Shown here one piece after another: positions 33,332 through 43,944 of a stretch of DNA of 64,000 nucleotides. Numbering within the stretch: position 1 is the first letter of the stretch; every line of letters begins with the position of its first letter. Source of the DNA: Pomphorhynchus laevis (lineage: Eukaryota > Acanthocephala > Palaeacanthocephala > Echinorhynchida > Pomphorhynchidae). The DNA lies in contig WNNJ02002157.1 of NCBI GenBank assembly GCA_012934845.2, positions 248,001-312,000 on the forward strand. Reading direction: 5' to 3'. The notes beneath the pieces are model-generated. The model was not told the origin of the DNA. It did no database searches and worked only from the letters and a program-made list of their open reading frames with translations. The translations under genes were made by a program, and so were the position numbers.

Positions 33332-34239
33332 AATTAAATTTTCAGCATTGATGAGTTCTCTTTTTTACTACCCTGACTGTCTTCTGTATTAATTACAAAA
33401 GTAGAAAACTAAGTTTACAATACAGTTCAGTCTTATACAATAATATAATAAAAGCATCATAACATGGACGCGTTATATTTCACATGGCATCATATTACAT
33501 AATATTACAATTTAATATTATAATACATTTTAATATTATATTACATTTTGCAAGGGGAGGCGCGGCGATTGCCAAGAAGCGCCAATAAACTTTGAATCAG
33601 TTATATGTAGGTACTGTTTTGTTAATTGCATATAATAATTTTGTTTAGAAATTATGCTATCTTTATAAGCATTTCCAAATATAATATATGTATATATTAT
33701 ATCTAAAGTATATCTAATAAAATGTAGGGAAGCGCGAATAATCTTTTTATTTATGGAGGCGAGGCAGCATAAAGCTAGGAAACCATTCATCTAGAGACGA
33801 AATTGGAAATATTTAAGACTATTCGGAGTATTCAATTTTAAATAATTTTATGATTTTAATTTTGATCTTAGTATATATGAATATTCATGTTATATATTCA
33901 ATTATCAAAAAATATAATATATCATATATAAATACTATATAGATTGTATTTCTTTTATAATCCAAAAATACATGACTCAAAACAATAAACATATTTAAAC
34001 TACTAAAAACCATTTACTGTATTATTGTGAAGCTACAAGATATTTAAGATTTTAATCTTCTAGCTCGAAATTTTTATTTAATCTTTATCGGTTTTGGCAA
34101 ATATTTAGGAGCTGGATCAGTTAATTAATGGAAGATTATAAATATAAAAAAATTCTAGGATGTTTTATAACAAACTAAAATTACAATTTTATGTAACTAA
34201 TATAAAATTATACTTTAATGAAAAAATTGTTTTTTAACA
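33332..34239. other. No gene seen
   Basis: Downstream of trehalase, AT-rich with one less AT-rich patch at 33,545-33,590 (GAGGCGCGGCGATTGCC). No coding region is supported. Confidence 0.5.
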
Positions 34240-34500
34240 TTTTTTAATAAAAAGTAACAAAAAATAATATATTTTCTAAAATAAAAGTAATATATTACTT
34301 TTAGTAATTAAAGTAATATATTTACCTTATAATTTATTTTTACTAAAAAAATATTTGCTATTATAAATAAATATTTATCTTATTTTTTAATATTTTCTAT
34401 TTTTTAATAAAAAGTAACAAAAAATAATATATTTCTTCAAATAAAAGTAATATATTACTTTTAATAATTAAAGTAATATATTTACCTTTAAATTTAATAA
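34240..34500. repeat. Tandem duplication, about 160-base period
   Basis: The order AATAAAAAGTAACAAAAAAT, then AAAAGTAATATATTACTTTT, then ATTTACCTT occurs at about 34,244-34,327 and again at 34,404-34,487 with few differences. Confidence 0.7.
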
Positions 34501-34691
34501 TGTATGTATATATTATCTAAATTTTAATCTATTTTTAATAAAACATTGATTAAAAATAGTAGTTATAAAAAATATTTATTAATATTTATTACTGACAGTT
34601 CAGGTAATAAATTAGCGAATATATTTTCTTTAAGTGTATTCATTTTAGATGCACTACACAAGACCGTCTTGAAAATATAAATCCATTTGAA

Positions 34692-35180
34692 TTATAAAGA
34701 TTTTGTCAGATTTACATAAGACACATGCGGATCAATGCGTGCCACCTCGGTCAAACGGTCTACGTACGAAGACCAAGTTGAACACTTACTCTCGATCGCT
34801 TCCAATTGATCAATACCAATCGCCACACCCAAAGTATTGATTCCGGTTGTTGTGTGATTGTCATTATGTATTCCCTGATCACTAGTGATGTTTTTATGTG
34901 AAAGTATTTGCGTTTTGATAACATTTACATTATAACCATGAATAAGTCCCTTGAGTATGTCATGGACTCTCGTCAAATATTCGTACGCTCCAACAAAATT
35001 TGAGTCTTCGTACCATCGTTGCAGTACGTTCAGAACCGCCTTACCAATTTTTGCAATAAAGGGAATCGAAGCCATTGAAAATGCAGCCATAGCGAACGGA
35101 TCTCCTTGAGTAAATTCCTAGCTATAAAACAAACTGTCATCTTCAAGGCTTAATTGAGCTGGTCGCATGTACATATTTCT
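34692..35180 (-). pseudogene. Reverse transcriptase fragment, unplaced lineage
   Basis: The minus frame of 132 codons plus its upstream continuation gives TQGDPFAMAAFSMASIPFI, corresponding to the RT motif with QGDPLAM. It is followed by QRWYEDSNFVGAYEYL in place of the catalytic YADD motif (Asp-Asp lost) and a thumb segment with GINTLGVAIG. A stop lies upstream of the QGDP motif. The style matches the QGDPLAM class of invertebrate retroelement RTs; I cannot assign the family. Confidence 0.55.
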
Positions 35181-35514
35181 TAGTGCCGTTGTCACAGAGG
35201 GACATATTCAATGTTATGCAAAGCAACTTCTCTATTGATCAAATTAAACGAATTTGAGTGTTTACCGCTAGCACACAAATATCATTACCTTCTTCATATG
35301 TAGAAAGTAAATATAATACTATATTTAATATACTATTATAATAAATACTCTATAAAATAATAGTATTAAATAATAGTATTAGTACATATTAAAATAAATA
35401 AAATTGAATTAACTCTCTTGAAATAAATATTCATTTAAATGTTATAATATCAATAACGCTTATGTAACAAAAATTCAAAAAAAGTTAATAATAATTATAA
35501 CGCCTATCTAACAA

Positions 35515-36030
35515 AAATTAAGCCATCAAGTAAATATAAATATATGGATAAAATTGAATTATTAAAATCCTTAAATATTTTAATAAATCAAAATTATTTA
35601 AAGGTAGGAACATCTATATTTAGACAAATCAAAGGTGTTTTAAGGGACGGTAATAGTAGCCCAATTATAGCTGACTTGTTTTTAAGCTTTATAGAATATG
35701 AATTTGTTCATAACTGTTAAAAAAATAAATCTAAATTATATAAAGATATGAAATATATGATACGATATATTGATGATATATGTGTATTTAACTCTAGCAA
35801 TGTTTATTCAATAAGCGAACAAATTTATCCAGGTAGTCTTATTAATAAAACTAATATTGATGATAAAAAAGGTACATATCAGAAATTATATTTATATCGT
35901 AAAGATAACATTTAATTGCATAACTAATCATCTATACAATATAAAATAAAATATAATACATTAAATAATTAAATTCTAAGAATCGCAACAATTTGTAACG
36001 ATATTAACTTTCATCAAAATCATTTAAATG
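35515..36030 (+). mobile_element. PLE family 1 RT fragment (first of a tandem pair)
   Basis: Broken plus-strand frames read YKYMDKIELLKSLNIL, then FRQIKGV, DGNSSPIIADLFLSF, RYIDDICVF and ISEQIYPGSL. The catalytic RYIDD and IADLFL motifs are those of Penelope-like reverse transcriptases. The fragment lacks both ends and is directly followed by a second, better-kept copy of the same region. Confidence 0.75.
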
Positions 36031-36040
36031 TATTAAATAT

Positions 36041-36514
36041 ATGTTTCGATACATTGATGATATATGTGTATTAAATTCTAATAATTTTTATTCAATTAGT
36101 GAGCACATTTATCCAGAAAGCCTTATTCTTAACAAAACAAATATTAATGATAAAGAAGGTGTATATCTAGATATGAACATTAAATTAACATTAACTAAAA
36201 CTACTATTAATTTATATCGTAAAGATGACATATTTAAATTTACAAGAAACATATTTTTGCATGAGCATTCATGTCTACCATATAATATAAAATATAATTC
36301 ATTAAATAATAAAATTTTAAGAATTGCAACAATATGTAATGATATTGGCTTTCTTCAAAATCATTTAAATAATTTAATAGATACATATTTTAAACTAGGT
36401 TACTATAAAAATAACATCAAACAGAAAATAGTAAAAAAACTTAAAAAATTTAAGCAAAAATTTTTATGGAAAATTTTAACTTTTTTTAATAAAAAAACTT
36501 TTATAAATTTTTAA
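36041..36514 (+). mobile_element. PLE family 1 RT C-terminal half
   Basis: A 157-codon open frame with MFRYIDDICVLNSNNFYSI, IYPESLILNKTNINDKEG and YLDMNIKLTLTKTTINLYR, ending in a Lys-rich tail at 36,512. It is nearly identical in protein to 55,084-55,611 and 62,280-62,735 (minus). No GIY-YIG endonuclease follows. PLEs use telomerase-related RT; EN-lacking lineages are known elsewhere, but all copies here are truncated so absence cannot be proven. Confidence 0.8.
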
Positions 36515-36664
36515 TATAAACTTATAGCAATCATTTATTATTAAATATTATTTATTATTTACTATTTAATTATAACATTTTGATTTAGCTTCTTTCAATT
36601 TTATAATTATATTAAATACGTAGACTCAATTAGCTGATCTAATTGTATCAAGTAAAAATAGAAA

Positions 36665-36840
36665 ATTAAAATTTAAAAAGTCAATTCTTGTGAATTGACT
36701 AATAAATAACAAGCGATGTATTAGAATAAGGATTAAAGTAATTAGGAGGAGCTACCATGTTATCAGATTTCATCCCCCTCATTTCTCGACCCAAGAAAGC
36801 AGGGGCCAAATACATGCTAATGATGTATTTCCTCTGATAA
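36665..36840 (-). repeat. PLE-associated terminal unit, reverse copy
   Basis: Lies about 150 bases downstream of the PLE RT end. It carries AAATACATGCTAATGATGTATTT, preceded by GGGGCC, and on the other side GTCAATTC-loop-GAATTGAC. The minus strand corresponds to the forward units described below (37.36, 39.35, 40.76 and 54.73 kb). Confidence 0.65.
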
Positions 36841-37358
36841 AATTTGATTGTATAGTATCTTTAAACTAATAATAATAAAATAATATAAAACTAATATTTG
36901 ATTCTCAATAAATCTAATATTGACAATAAAAATGTATTTATCAAGATCACAAAAATCCAACCTGCGGCCAGCCTGAGATTTTTGTTTTCATTTTGTAGAA
37001 TTTTTTGCAGGAAAAATAAAAGTTTGGATCCTGCTTAACTCCTGCTTGTGCAGTTTTTGTTGCTGAAATGAGTAAATAACTATTTTTATTAGGTTTCAGA
37101 TATTTTTTTGCTGATCTTATACAGATGAGTTATTATTGACCTGTGGAATTTGTTTTCCCGAATACATTATTTACAAATAATGTATTTTTGATACGACTAT
37201 TTTTCTGCTAATTTTAAAGCAAATTTGATGGATATGTTTTTCTTATAAACCAGTTTTTTATAAAATAAATTTTTTATTTTATATTTTAAAATATAAAATA
37301 AACAACAAAATATTATCAAAAAATTTATTTAAACTATTCAGCGAAATTCTTTTATTAA

Positions 37359-37975
37359 TAATAAGCGATATGCTTTGTATTATTTGAATAAGGTACACCT
37401 AATAATCAAATTTCACGGAGGAAATACGTTATTAACGCGTATTTGACCCCGCTGCTATGTAGAATATTCTTTTATAATCATCAATTCCTCACCAGTGGAA
37501 ATAAGTAATTGACATGTATTTGGCCCAGCTTCTATGTTGGGTCGAGGAATAGGTGGTCGAAACCTGATAGCATAGCAGTTCCGTCTGATGAATTCTATTC
37601 CTTATTCTCGAATACATCCTTTATTATTTATCAGTCAATTCATAATAATTGACTTTTTAAATTTCAATTTTAAATTTTAACTTAATATGAATATAAATTG
37701 TATAAAATCGTATTTAGTTATTTATTATTTATCTTTATTTTTAATTTATATATCGTATAAAATACGAAGACTATTATATTATCTAAAACATGGTATATTA
37801 TGGTGAGCCTGATTCCAATTCAAGCGAGCATCATTCCAATTTCAGCGAGCCTCATTCCAATTCAATCATTTTTAAACAAAATATTTGCAGCAGAAGCCAT
37901 TGATCAAATTCATAAACATTGATTTTTATTTTAAATGTATAAATTTTATCGTTATATAAATATCTTCACTACAAA
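37359..37975 (+). repeat. Left arm of an identical long inverted repeat
   Basis: Reverse complement of 63,384-64,000. Every 60-base block I compared was identical over the 617 bases. The arm includes one terminal-unit core, a GTCAATTC...GAATTGAC-type palindrome region, and three 21-22-base tandem units (CTGATTCCAATTCAAGCGAG-like) at about 37,805-37,865. It might extend further left, since the right arm leaves the window. Confidence 0.9.
37522..37578 (+). ncRNA. Candidate pseudoknotted RNA in terminal unit (copy in left arm)
   Basis: GGCC-type strand (37,522-37,527), CTTCTATG (37,529-37,536), GGTC (37,555-37,558), GAAAC (37,559-37,563) and CATAGCAG (37,571-37,578). Pairing first with third and second with fourth makes an H-type pseudoknot. 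This copy is less perfect than the one at 40,833. Confidence 0.4.
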
Positions 37976-38312
37976 ATACAAAACATATTAAAACACTTTA
38001 TTCTCCAAGAGTAAGTTGCTATCTGCAAGCAGAAAATTTAAAATTTTCTTCTTTCGACATTTTTTAATAAAAAAACCCAGCGAGCCTTATTCCAATTCAA
38101 GCATTTTTAAACAAATAATTTGCAGTGTTATAAAATGTCACAAATATTTCGTTATATAAAGCGACCGTTTGTTAAAATCTATGAAATTATAAATCCAAAT
38201 GTTTTGTTCAACTCGAATAAAATGACGATTTTATAATCTAATATTTATTTATTAAATGTAAAAAATATATTTTTATCAAATTTTATTCCTAAACTTTACT
38301 CATTTTAAGATA

Positions 38313-38492
38313 ATGACGTGTATCAAATCAAACAATGAGAAGAATGTTCTACTAGTGACTGAACCATTAATTGAACTTTCACCAACTCGATTAAAGCTCT
38401 ATCTACTAAAGTTGGATAAAACCACAAAAGTACCAGTCTTTAAATACGGTCATACTGATTTGAATGCTCCATACTTTTATATACAAGAATAA
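38313..38492 (+). CDS. Small unknown ORF (59 aa)
   Basis: ATG at 38,313 to TAA at 38,490. The sequence is not low complexity although the surroundings are AT-rich, and reads LLVTEPLIELSPTRLKLYLL and later VPVFKYGHTDLNAPYFY. No family is recognised. It lies just inside the left arm of the long inverted repeat. It may be an exon, a remnant of a mobile element or chance. Confidence 0.25.
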   Translation: MTCIKSNNEKNVLLVTEPLIELSPTRLKLYLLKLDKTTKVPVFKYGHTDLNAPYFYIQE

Positions 38493-38950
38493 AATTATAT
38501 TGCTAAGAATATTATTTTATTCATAATATGGTAAAGGCCTCAAAATCACATTTGTTAAATGTGTTTCTATTACTAGAGACTCAAGTTATAATCCTAGTTT
38601 TCTTTATACATACATAAAATGTATATATTTGATAATATGTCTCTTAAATGTCACAGGAGGCTTGCCCCCATTCTTGGCCTCACTTCAAAAGGTTGATAAT
38701 CCTTACATAAAGAGCATAGTCGTATAATTTAACCTTATAGCTCACAAATAACTAAAATACAGTGGAAATCTTCTCCTTTCGAAATATGACTCATTCGAGA
38801 TTCGAGCAGTTTCTCTCCGAACTTGGCTTGCAATCTTGACTGCTAGGCTACGAATCCATGATTATTAGATTTCACACAGTAAATGAAACCTTCCATCATG
38901 ATCTCCAGAAACTGCATTGTCCAAGATGCTATCTGGCATGCTTATCATAG

Positions 38951-39079
38951 ATTGTTTCGTATAGCATCGTGAAGATTGATTGAATAGATAAATATAGATA
39001 AATTCAATAGATAAATAAGCATCCATAGAGGATCATCAGCCTGATTTCAATCGATCTTCACGATGCTATACGAAACAAT
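38951..39079. repeat. Short foldback, 33-base arms
   Basis: 38,951-38,983 and 39,047-39,079 are reverse complements with one or two mismatches (ATTGTTTCGTATAGCATCGT against ACGATGCTATACGAAACAAT), around a 63-base centre. It sits immediately before a terminal-unit leader. Confidence 0.75.
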
Positions 39080-39420
39080 CAATGATAAATTTTAACTTGA
39101 TACTAGGCTCAGTTATCTAATCTGATTTGTTCTGCTGATAAGTTATTATTGATCTGTGGACTTTGTTTTCCCGGTAATATGACCTCTGTCAGAAATACTG
39201 AAACTATGTATTATTAGTTACGACTTTACTATTATTTTTTCTTATTTTCAAACAAGTTTGATGAATTATTAATTCTTAAAAAGGCAGAAGTTTGCATCCC
39301 AAGGTGTTTACACTTTAAAATGTAAACTGCTTCACGTGATGGATAATAAATAGTATACTTTGTATTAGAATAAGATACTAGATAGTTTTATCATAGGAAA
39401 TACATCATTAGCATGTATTT

Positions 39421-39476
39421 GACCCCGCTGCTATGTTGGGTAGAGGAGTTAGGGGCCGAAACCTGATAGCATAGCA
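39421..39476 (+). ncRNA. Candidate pseudoknotted RNA, copy 2
   Basis: GACCCC (39,421-39,426) with GGGGCC (39,452-39,457), five of six pairs; CTGCTATG (39,428-39,435) with CATAGCA (39,470-39,476). GAAAC follows the third strand directly. Confidence 0.45.
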
Positions 39477-39794
39477 ATTCCTCCAGATGACCTCTAATTC
39501 TTATTCTGATACAACGTCTGTTATTTATTAGTCAATTCATAAAAATGACGTTTATTTTAAATTTCAATTTTTTATTTTAACTTGATTTAAATTATAGAAA
39601 ATCTAAAAACAATTATTTATTTTATTATTTAATTATTAAATTTTGATTTAGCATTATTATGTTTTGTTTATTTTATAATTATATTAAATACCTATGTTCA
39701 CTTAGCTGATTTGATTTGTTCTGCTGATAAGTTATTATTAATCTGTGGACTTTGTTTCTCCGGTAATATAACCTTTTTCAGAAATACTTAATAA

Positions 39795-40300
39795 TATTCC
39801 TACATTGGAGGCCATAGGGATAGCATGTAATCTCCTATCTGAGGGAAATCCTGACGATGGCACAAACTTAACATACCATCAATGGTTTGATATATTAAAA
39901 ATATGTACTCTATTAGCATGATATTTTAATTTGATGGAGAACTATATGAACAAACAGATTGATTGGCAATGGGCAATCATCTAGCACCTATTTTGAGCGA
40001 ACTCTATATGAGATCATAGAAAGATAATCATCTAAAAAAAATATTTTTTTCTGAAATTAAAATGTAAGTCCGTTATGTCGGCGATACATTTGTTGTTCTT
40101 CCGGATCACATAAACCTTAAAGGGTTGTTATCTAATTTAATTAGTTTTGATAGAGACAAATGAAAAATGTCGGAGGAGCAAAATAATTCTTTAACTTTAT
40201 TAGATGTACTCGTTAGCAGGCTTTCAAACAATACTTTAAAAACATCAGTTTTTCAAAAAGTTGAATTGAAACCTTATGTTGTTTCCTTGTCTTCAAATAC
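39795..40300 (+). mobile_element. PLE family 2 (canonical Penelope-type) RT fragment
   Basis: Broken plus-strand frames give an RT order typical of Penelope: a YEQ-DG-AMGNHLAP-like motif near 39,960-39,990, then a VRYVGDTFVVLP-like catalytic motif near 40,070-40,110 (Asp replaced by Gly in one position), then NNSLTLLDVLVSR. It is clearly different from family 1. Both ends are missing and it is embedded in the terminal-unit array. Confidence 0.65.
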
Positions 40301-40832
40301 TCAATAATATTATTATTGTCAAAAATACTGAAATTGTGTATTATTGATACGACAATATTATTTTTCTACTTATTTTCAAACAAGTTTGCTGGTTTTTTCT
40401 TTTTCTTATAATAAAGAAGTATAAACCAACAAAATATTATTGAAATATTAAATTTACAATATATAAATCAACACAATATTATTTATTAATAATCTTTATT
40501 TATATATAAATAACGTAGGCTCAGTTATCTAATCTGATTTGTTTTGCTGATAAGTTATTATTGATCTATGTACTTTGTTACCCCGGTAATATAACCTGTC
40601 AGAAATACTGAAATTGTGTATTATTGATACGACAATATTATTTTTCTGCTTATGTTCAAACAAGTTTGTTGGTTTTTTCTTTTCCTTATAATGGAGAAGT
40701 ATAAACCAACAAAATATTATAAAAAATTGTCTAAACTCATTTACAGAAAATTTTATGGATAATAAACAATATGCTTTGTATTAGAATAAGATACTTGTAA
40801 TCAAATTTTATTAGAGGAAATAGCATGTATTT

Positions 40833-40901
40833 GGCTCCACTGCTATGTTGTGTCGAGCAATAGGAGCCGAAACCTGATAACATAGCAGTTCCTCCTGATG
40901 A
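40833..40901 (+). ncRNA. Candidate pseudoknotted RNA, best copy
   Basis: GGCTCC (40,833-40,838) pairs perfectly with GGAGCC (40,863-40,868); CTGCTATG (40,840-40,847), extendable by two bases, pairs perfectly with CATAGCAG (40,881-40,888). GAAAC is at 40,869-40,873 and CTGATGA at 40,895-40,901. Against the other copies the first helix shows a compensatory change (GGCUCC/GGAGCC here, GGCCCC/GGGGCC-type elsewhere). The strand order a-b-a'-b' is that of a pseudoknot. Confidence 0.5.
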
Positions 40902-41324
40902 ACTCTAATCATTATTATGATACATCGTATGCTATTTATTAGTCTATTTATTTAAATTCTTTGTTACATTAAGAATTACTATTTAATATCTAAAATACAA
41001 TTATTACCTATGTCAGAAATACTGAAATTGTGTGTTGTTGATAATTTATAAACAAGTTTGATGATTTTTTTAATTTCTTATATAGAAGTAAAAATCAAAA
41101 AAATATTATTAAAAATTTAAAAATGCATTTAAAATTTATTATTAAAATTTATTATTAAAAATGCATTTAAACTATTAATCGAAAAAATTTATGGATAATA
41201 AACAACATACTTTGTATTAGAATAAGGTACTTGTAATCAAATTTCATCAAAGGAAATGCCATTGGAAATTTTTTCAGAATAAATATATAATAATTTTTAT
41301 TCTCAAATGATGATACCATTCCGC

Positions 41325-41600
41325 GTGAATTTCTTAGTAATCATATAAGCCCGACGCGAAAGAATGACGAATGCCGTTTCGTTATCACTATGACTCATCA
41401 GTGCCAGTTCCCTCCACTGCTAGATGCAGAGGAGGACTAGCAGACGGCAATCAACGAATGAATCAAGTGCATGATGTACTAGAAAATCTCTAGTAACATC
41501 ATCTAGAGTGCTGAATCAGCACCACATTAGCTTCACAAAATTGGATCATTAGCAAAAGCACTGGCAAATGCCAGCGCAAGGTATCTTAATATCGGCCGAT
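41325..41600 (-). mobile_element. Hammerhead-bearing repeat unit, copy 3
   Basis: Minus strand: CTGATGA (41,394-41,400), stem GTCAT/GTGAT-type (two G-U or mismatched positions), GAAA (41,376-41,379), and CGCGTC near 41,351-41,356. It also contains the CTGCTAG/CTAGCAG hairpin. It ends beside a palindrome TTAATATCGGCCGATATTAA (about 41,585-41,604), just where the jockey-like LINE begins. Confidence 0.6.
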
Positions 41601-42071
41601 ATTAAGAACGTATTTGATGCATTTTTCCAAAAGTACTTTCGGGGCTTTAAAGGATTGCAGTTTACCAATGGATACATATCAAATTTCCTTCGAAAGTGGC
41701 CAAAAAAGTAAAATCAATACGAAATCGATGGATAAAAAGGTCAGTAACGTTTCAATTGTTACGGAGGGTGTGGAGGTACTCCCTTCCATCCCAAAGTAAA
41801 CAAATCTTTTTATTATTAAGATATTAAAGCCTATTGAAAGGCATATTATGTTCAATACGTTCTTACGACCTTTTGCCGATAAATACACAAACAGAATTTT
41901 GTTTAATTCGATTAAATTTTTTTAAACTGAAATTAAAATTTCTTTTGCAACGCCAAATATACTAAAAAGCTATGTGAACTTCTTTGATTCTATACTTAAG
42001 GATATTGGCATAATCCAGGCTAGACCGATACTGGCTTCAATTAAAATTTCAAATATTCCCAGTCACTTGAA

Positions 42072-42569
42072 GTGAAAGACATAGAAGATCTTCAATCTAT
42101 GTTTAAAGTGTCGAATCTACGAACAGTCATAAGAAAGAGCGGCTTACCTCTGCCTATAGGTTTTTGTTCCGCACCAACGGAACAGGCGAAGATTCTTTCA
42201 AAGACGGCCTTCAATCCTTTTTTAGGGTACAACCTACGCTTTTCGGTTATAAACACGGATGAACATACTTTCCCGCATTGCAACCATTGCCACGCGTGGG
42301 GGCACTGGGCTTCCAGCTGCTGCAAACCGAAAACATGCGGTATTTACAGTTCTTCTTCCTGTCAGGGACTAATTTCCGGAGTAAAGTATATGGCTCCTCC
42401 TATCTGTTCCAACTGCGGTGGGACCCATCCAGCCTGGCCACGAAAATGCATTCACCTCAAGAATTATCGTAACTCGTACATCAAGCAAGCGTCGGGGAAG
42501 GTCACCGAAACATTTGCTCACACAGCCTTGCAAATTGCTGACAGCGGCATACTTCGTATTGTTGATTAG
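42072..42569 (+). CDS. LINE ORF1 with Gag-like zinc knuckles
   Basis: A 165-codon frame with CNHCHAWGHWASSC, a C-x2-C-x4-H-x4-C knuckle, and CSNCGGTHPAWPRKC, a second knuckle-like Cys/His cluster. This pattern is characteristic of ORF1 of jockey/I-type LINEs, which bind element RNA and target DNA. The frame upstream (41,617-41,799) is the probable N-terminus, separated by a stop and a shift. Confidence 0.75.
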   Translation: MKDIEDLQSMFKVSNLRTVIRKSGLPLPIGFCSAPTEQAKILSKTAFNPFLGYNLRFSVINTDEHTFPHCNHCHAWGHWASSCCKPKTCGIYSSSSCQGLISGVKYMAPPICSNCGGTHPAWPRKCIHLKNYRNSYIKQASGKVTETFAHTALQIADSGILRIVD

Positions 42570-42877
42570 CGTGTCAAGACGATTATCAAGAAGGTAGAAG
42601 ATTTGGTTGCTACCCTTCTCTCCGTCATCTGTCAAATCCGGTCTCGCCTAAACCTATTGCTGTTCCTGAGTCAAAGAAGAGGGGGCTTCGGCGCATCACA
42701 TTCCCCCCATAAAGTTGAGAAAGATGCTAAAGAGGAAGAGAGTAGCCTCTCGGGGGAAATGAAGATGCTGCCCATGGGCAAGTACCTACCTTGGACGGAG
42801 CTAGTGGCAGAAAAGGAAACCTTTCCGTCCCTGGATCTCTCTAGGTCGGTAATCCCACTTCCAACTATTCCATCACA

Positions 42878-43837
42878 ATGCAGAGTACTCGTGAGCCTTT
42901 TTCACTGAATATCCTTCAGTGGAATTCGGGAGGTGCTTCTGCCCTTAGACTTCTATCCGGTAGATATACAGATGTTATAGTCCTTCAGGATACGCGGTAT
43001 ATCCGTCTCCCCCAGGACATTACTCGATTTATTCCAAAGCATATTTGTTCCCACTATACTCCGTACATAACCCCACCCTTCTCTTCATCTCAATGACTCT
43101 TGACCTTAGTTAAGTGCTCGTTAAGATCATCCATCCTATTAAACTATTCATGTCCAGCCATGTTTTAATTAGTAGTTTCACTCTGTAAGAACAGTAAACG
43201 CCTCAGTCTAGCCAATGTCTACATTCGTCCAGGTGAGATTCACAAGAACCGTGACCTCCTGGATTGCATAATTGATAGCGGATATGACATGATACTTGGG
43301 GATTTCAACGACAGGACTGGTCGTTGGATTAATGCAGTAATTCTCATAGCTAGGAACGGTTATCTTATTCACAAACCACCGTCCCCGACCTTTCATTGCA
43401 CATCAACAAATTCTATCCTCGACATTTTACTGCTTCACTCGAGGTGGTTATTTAAACCCCTCTGCACGGAGCAGTCGCGCCAACATCTGTTCACCTCTCA
43501 TGACCTTATTCGTTGGTATATTGAGGAGGATACGTTGCTTCAAAGGAGGTTTTACTTTTACCCGATCAGAGTGTCCTTTTTTCAGGCGGCTATCCAACTC
43601 TTTCCCAGAATCGGTAATGTGAGTCTGACCGAATTTAATATCTACCTCTTTTCGCAAGCTTCTGGGATTCTATCGACTACCTATAAAGGTCGTGTATACA
43701 ATTCCACTCCGACGAAACATAAGGTCCTAACGAAATTGCTTAACCTCCCTAATCTCTCTGTTTCCGCCAGACAAGCCCTCTCAGTCTTTCTTTTTGAAGA
43801 TTTTCAAGAAGGAGAAGTTTGTTTGTTAGAAGGATAG
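42878..43837 (+). pseudogene. LINE endonuclease domain (jockey-like)
   Basis: FSLNILQWNSGGASALRLL opens an APE-type endonuclease (LQWN with Asn), VIVLQDTRYI carries a variant of the metal-binding Glu region, and YDMILGDFNDRTGRW (about 43,285-43,329) is the GDFN motif. FTSHDLIRW is the terminal His-containing motif. The frame shifts between 43,096 and 43,289. Confidence 0.75.
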
Positions 43838-43944
43838 AGCATTGGGTTGGATTGGTAATGTAGGCCTTGACAAAGTTTTTGATGAGTCACTAGCCCTTAT
43901 GCGCAAGCGTATTTTATGCGCTTGCGCATAAAATACGCGATTAT

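Larger units (their letters stand above)
37110..41270 (+). repeat. Array of PLE-associated terminal units
   Basis: Several direct copies of a unit of roughly 400-600 bases follow one another. Each has a leader (CTGATAAGTTATTATTGATC, then CAGAAATACTGAAATTGTG) near 37,115, 39,125, 39,720, 40,540 and partly 40,315 and 41,005. Each is followed by a spacer and the GTATTAGAATAAG...CTGATAGCATAGCAGTTCC core near 37,360-37,640, 39,345-39,545, 40,755-40,950 and 41,195-41,270 (partial). No protein frame runs through. By association with PLE RT fragments these are probably PLE pseudo-LTRs or derived non-autonomous units. Confidence 0.6.

Noticed and set aside
37500-37620. Plain hammerhead ribozyme in the terminal unit (GAAAC and CTGATGA boxes)
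   Set aside because: The strands come in an order that cannot give the normal hammerhead connectivity in one molecule. The pseudoknot pairing explains the copies better.
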